A stretch of DNA of 6,908 bases. Origin: CAADGU01 sp964581605. GTDB taxonomy: Bacteria; Chloroflexota; Anaerolineae; Promineifilales; Promineifilaceae. The stretch spans positions 1 through 6,908 of the forward strand of contig CAZOPF010000174.1 of the NCBI GenBank assembly GCA_964581605.1, read 5' to 3'. The notes under the pieces are model-generated. The model saw only the letters and a list, made by a program, of their open reading frames with translations, had not been told where the DNA came from and ran no database searches. Positions 5,265 through 6,908 of this stretch are shown here, piece by piece. Every line of letters starts with the position of its first letter. Within the stretch, counting starts at the first letter, position 1. A program made the position numbers and the translations under genes.

Positions 5265-6908
5265 TCACTCCACCACCAGCGGCGTTAGCTCAAGCGCATT
5301 TTCCTGGTTTCCGGTGTGCAACCGATTCCCCGCGGCATCATACATCCCCACCCGTAGCGTGTAGGTGCCCGGTGCGGGTAGGGTGAGGGTATGCGTGTCC
5401 AGAATGTATTCACCGGGCAGCCAGCCGGTGGTGGGGCGCGTCCAGCCGGCAGGGATGCCATCCGATTGGGCCACGATGTGCCCCTGGCCGTCTAGCAGAT
5501 GCACAAAGACGCGATAACTGGCCGGAAACTCATTTTCGGCGTGCCACAACAGGGAAATCTGGCAGGTTTCGCCGGCATTGGGGCAAGAGTCGCCGGTGGT
5601 ATAGCCGACCAATGTGGCCAGGGTGTGGGTATCGGCTTCCAGCGCAACATTCACGGCCGTGTCCATCTCCACCGCTTCAAAATTCCGTTCCGGCTCTACC
5701 ACAAAGAGGGTGCCTGGCAGGACGGCCGTGTTCCCGTTCAGGTCGCTCAGGCCAAAGGTATACCCGCCGCCGGGCAGGTCAACCGGCAAGGTGAGCGGTA
5801 GCTGGCTGCGCCACCAGCCCGGCCCATAAACAGGCAGCGTAATCGGCCATGTGCGCCAGACGGTACCGGCCTCGTCCGCCAGGGAAAGGGTCAAGGGCAC
5901 GGCCGTATCCTGGTGGTGCGACCAAAACAGCGTGTAGAGCATCGTGTCGCCGGGGCTGGCGCCTGTGTGGTCAAGAAAGGTGCTGTAAATGGTCATGGCG
6001 GGCGTCGAAAACAGGGGGGCATCGGGTACGGCCGTTGCCGTTGGCGGCTCCACCTCAATTTCCCCTAATGATAAAAATGGGCCTGCTGTTTGTCCCTGGT
6101 TATACACCGTTAACGGCGTAAACGTTTCCCGGTCAAACAGAGAGAGTTGCAGTTGATACCGGCCGGGCGGTGTGCCGGGCAGCAGGTCAACCAATAGCGC
6201 GGTTTGGGCATATTGGTCAACCGGCCAGGTGGTCATGGGGGGGGCGGCGCGTGACCAGCGATCATCCCGCAAATCATCGGTTGACCAGCGCACCCCCTGT
6301 TCGTCTACCACCACCAATCCCACCCGATAATCTTTCGACAGCGTGGCCAACGCCTGCCAGTAAAGGGTGATGGGCAGCGGTTGGTCGGCGGGCACGGCCG
6401 TCGGCCATTCCTCAAATCCTAACAATCGCACCATCGCCGGGTTGCCAAACGTAGCCTGCGAGGGTTTGGCAATACCCGCCAATGCACCATTGGCTAACCG
6501 ATTGTGGCGTAGTGGCGTATAACCAACATCCACCAGCAGCCATTTGGTCGCCAGCAGCGCCCCCCCCACCAGCAGCAGCGCCAGCCACCATCTGGCTGAT
6601 GGCGTAGCAGGGGCCGTTTCTTTCTGAGCCGGTATGCGCCAGAGGAGAACGCCCAGCGCGGCCAGGGTGAGCAGAGAAATCAGGTCGGCCAGCAGGCGTA
6701 GCGGCGTTTCGCCAAATGCGACCCTCAGGGTATGACGGCCGCCCGGCACAGGAAATGTAATCAACCCATCTTCTGCCGGGGTGATGGGCACTTCTTGGTC
6801 ATCTACCCAGGCACGCCAGCCGGGGAAGTAAAAGGCGCGGAAGCGGGCGGTGAAGGGCACGGCCGTGTCCACCTCTATTTGTTCACGCAGGGGATGGGTG
6901 ACGGCCGT
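5265..6908 (-). CDS. Large membrane protein, C-terminal part (YfhO / glycosyltransferase-like), with beta-sandwich modules
   Basis: The frame is open from the right edge to the TGA at 5265-5267 and shows 547 residues; the start lies beyond the window. A GTG at 6870-6872 is internal, since family-like sequence continues upstream. Counting from the edge: residues 20-65 hold an extracytoplasmic beta domain with FRAFYFPGWRAWVDD and a VPGGRHTLRVAFGETPLR block, as seen in C-termini of YfhO-like, PTPS-related and GT39-like membrane proteins of Chloroflexota. Two membrane helices follow (about 70-91 and 107-126). Then come three beta-sandwich-like modules (about 160-287, 300-407 and 414-547), sharing a hydrophobic-Leu-Tyr/Phe/Leu-Trp strand (ITLYW, YTLFW, ISLLW) and a PG-x-Y near the end (PGRYQL, PGGGYTF, PGTYTL). 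Two close cysteines (about 442 and 449) could form a disulfide outside the membrane. Likely cell-envelope or exopolysaccharide related; the substrate is unknown. It is convergent with the defence genes and not part of them. Confidence 0.72.
   Translation of the reverse strand, partial: TAVTHPLREQIEVDTAVPFTARFRAFYFPGWRAWVDDQEVPITPAEDGLITFPVPGGRHTLRVAFGETPLRLLADLISLLTLAALGVLLWRIPAQKETAPATPSARWWLALLLVGGALLATKWLLVDVGYTPLRHNRLANGALAGIAKPSQATFGNPAMVRLLGFEEWPTAVPADQPLPITLYWQALATLSKDYRVGLVVVDEQGVRWSTDDLRDDRWSRAAPPMTTWPVDQYAQTALLVDLLPGTPPGRYQLQLSLFDRETFTPLTVYNQGQTAGPFLSLGEIEVEPPTATAVPDAPLFSTPAMTIYSTFLDHTGASPGDTMLYTLFWSHHQDTAVPLTLSLADEAGTVWRTWPITLPVYGPGWWRSQLPLTLPVDLPGGGYTFGLSDLNGNTAVLPGTLFVVEPERNFEAVEMDTAVNVALEADTHTLATLVGYTTGDSCPNAGETCQISLLWHAENEFPASYRVFVHLLDGQGHIVAQSDGIPAGWTRPTTGWLPGEYILDTHTLTLPAPGTYTLRVGMYDAAGNRLHTGNQENALELTPLVVE

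Larger units (their letters stand above)
1254..6908. repeat. Highly iterated palindrome ACGGCCGT, 14 dispersed copies
   Basis: Exact copies begin at 1254, 2096, 3265, 3472, 3781, 4598, 5036, 5653, 5722, 5899, 6028, 6394, 6859 and 6901. From hand-estimated base composition the expected number in a window this size is about 0.2. One copy (5036-5043) is non-coding; the rest are inside genes. In the minus-strand membrane protein all seven copies fall in the same frame and encode Thr-Ala-Val. In the ATPase three encode Thr-Ala-Val and two encode an x-Gly-Arg reading of the same octamer, so the DNA word rather than one peptide is conserved. Near-copies with one end base changed also occur (for example 313, 1659 and 6734). 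It is comparable in kind to the cyanobacterial HIP1 palindrome. Confidence 0.88.

Noticed and set aside
4999..5364. 121-codon open frame on the plus strand across the gap and into the convergent gene
   Set aside because: It overlaps the 3' end of the membrane protein and the DnaA-like elements, has no recognisable domain, lacks a good ribosome binding site and has an unlikely composition.

Overview
The window looks like a piece of a GC-rich Chloroflexota (Anaerolineae-like) chromosome or metagenome contig. This rests on recognising the right-hand membrane protein's 'PGWRAWVD' region and C-terminal sandwich modules as a style common in that phylum; no marker gene confirms it. A striking genome-style signature is the 8-bp palindrome ACGGCCGT, which occurs 14 times in 6.9 kb where random composition predicts fewer than one.

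Layout. (1) Bases 1-717, plus strand: the C-terminal part of a DUF1156-family adenine-specific DNA methylase, cut by the left edge. (2) Bases 714-1516: a REP/RAYT unit. A REP-associated tyrosine transposase gene (767-1411) is preceded by one inverted REP and a half REP, and followed by three tandem 37-bp REP copies, each carrying the diagnostic GTAG foot. (3) Bases 1525-4818, plus strand: a complete 1097-residue DUF499 AAA-type ATPase with an N-terminal Swt1-type HEPN domain (R-N-x-x-x-H intact). (4) Bases 4819-5264: a 446-bp non-coding gap between convergent genes. It holds three direct DnaA-box-like sites at 20-21 bp spacing, a G-rich stretch, and a fourth inverted box followed by a GC-rich patch and CTA triplets. 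(5) Bases 5265-6908, minus strand: the C-terminal 547 residues of a large membrane protein with two visible transmembrane helices and three beta-sandwich-like modules. It runs off the right edge.

How it fits together. The methylase and the HEPN-ATPase are partners in a known class of defence-associated, restriction-like loci (DUF1156 + DUF499, often with DUF3780, a helicase and a nuclease). The REP/RAYT unit sits exactly between the two partners. Its hairpins start immediately after the methylase stop codon and end at the ribosome binding site of the ATPase, so it may alter coupling of the two genes. No helicase or nuclease gene follows the ATPase, because the next gene is convergent and unrelated; other components, if any, must lie left of the window.

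Most worth following up: the origin-like cluster in the convergent gap, the HIP1-like octamer and its uneven density across the window, and the REP/RAYT insertion inside a defence operon.
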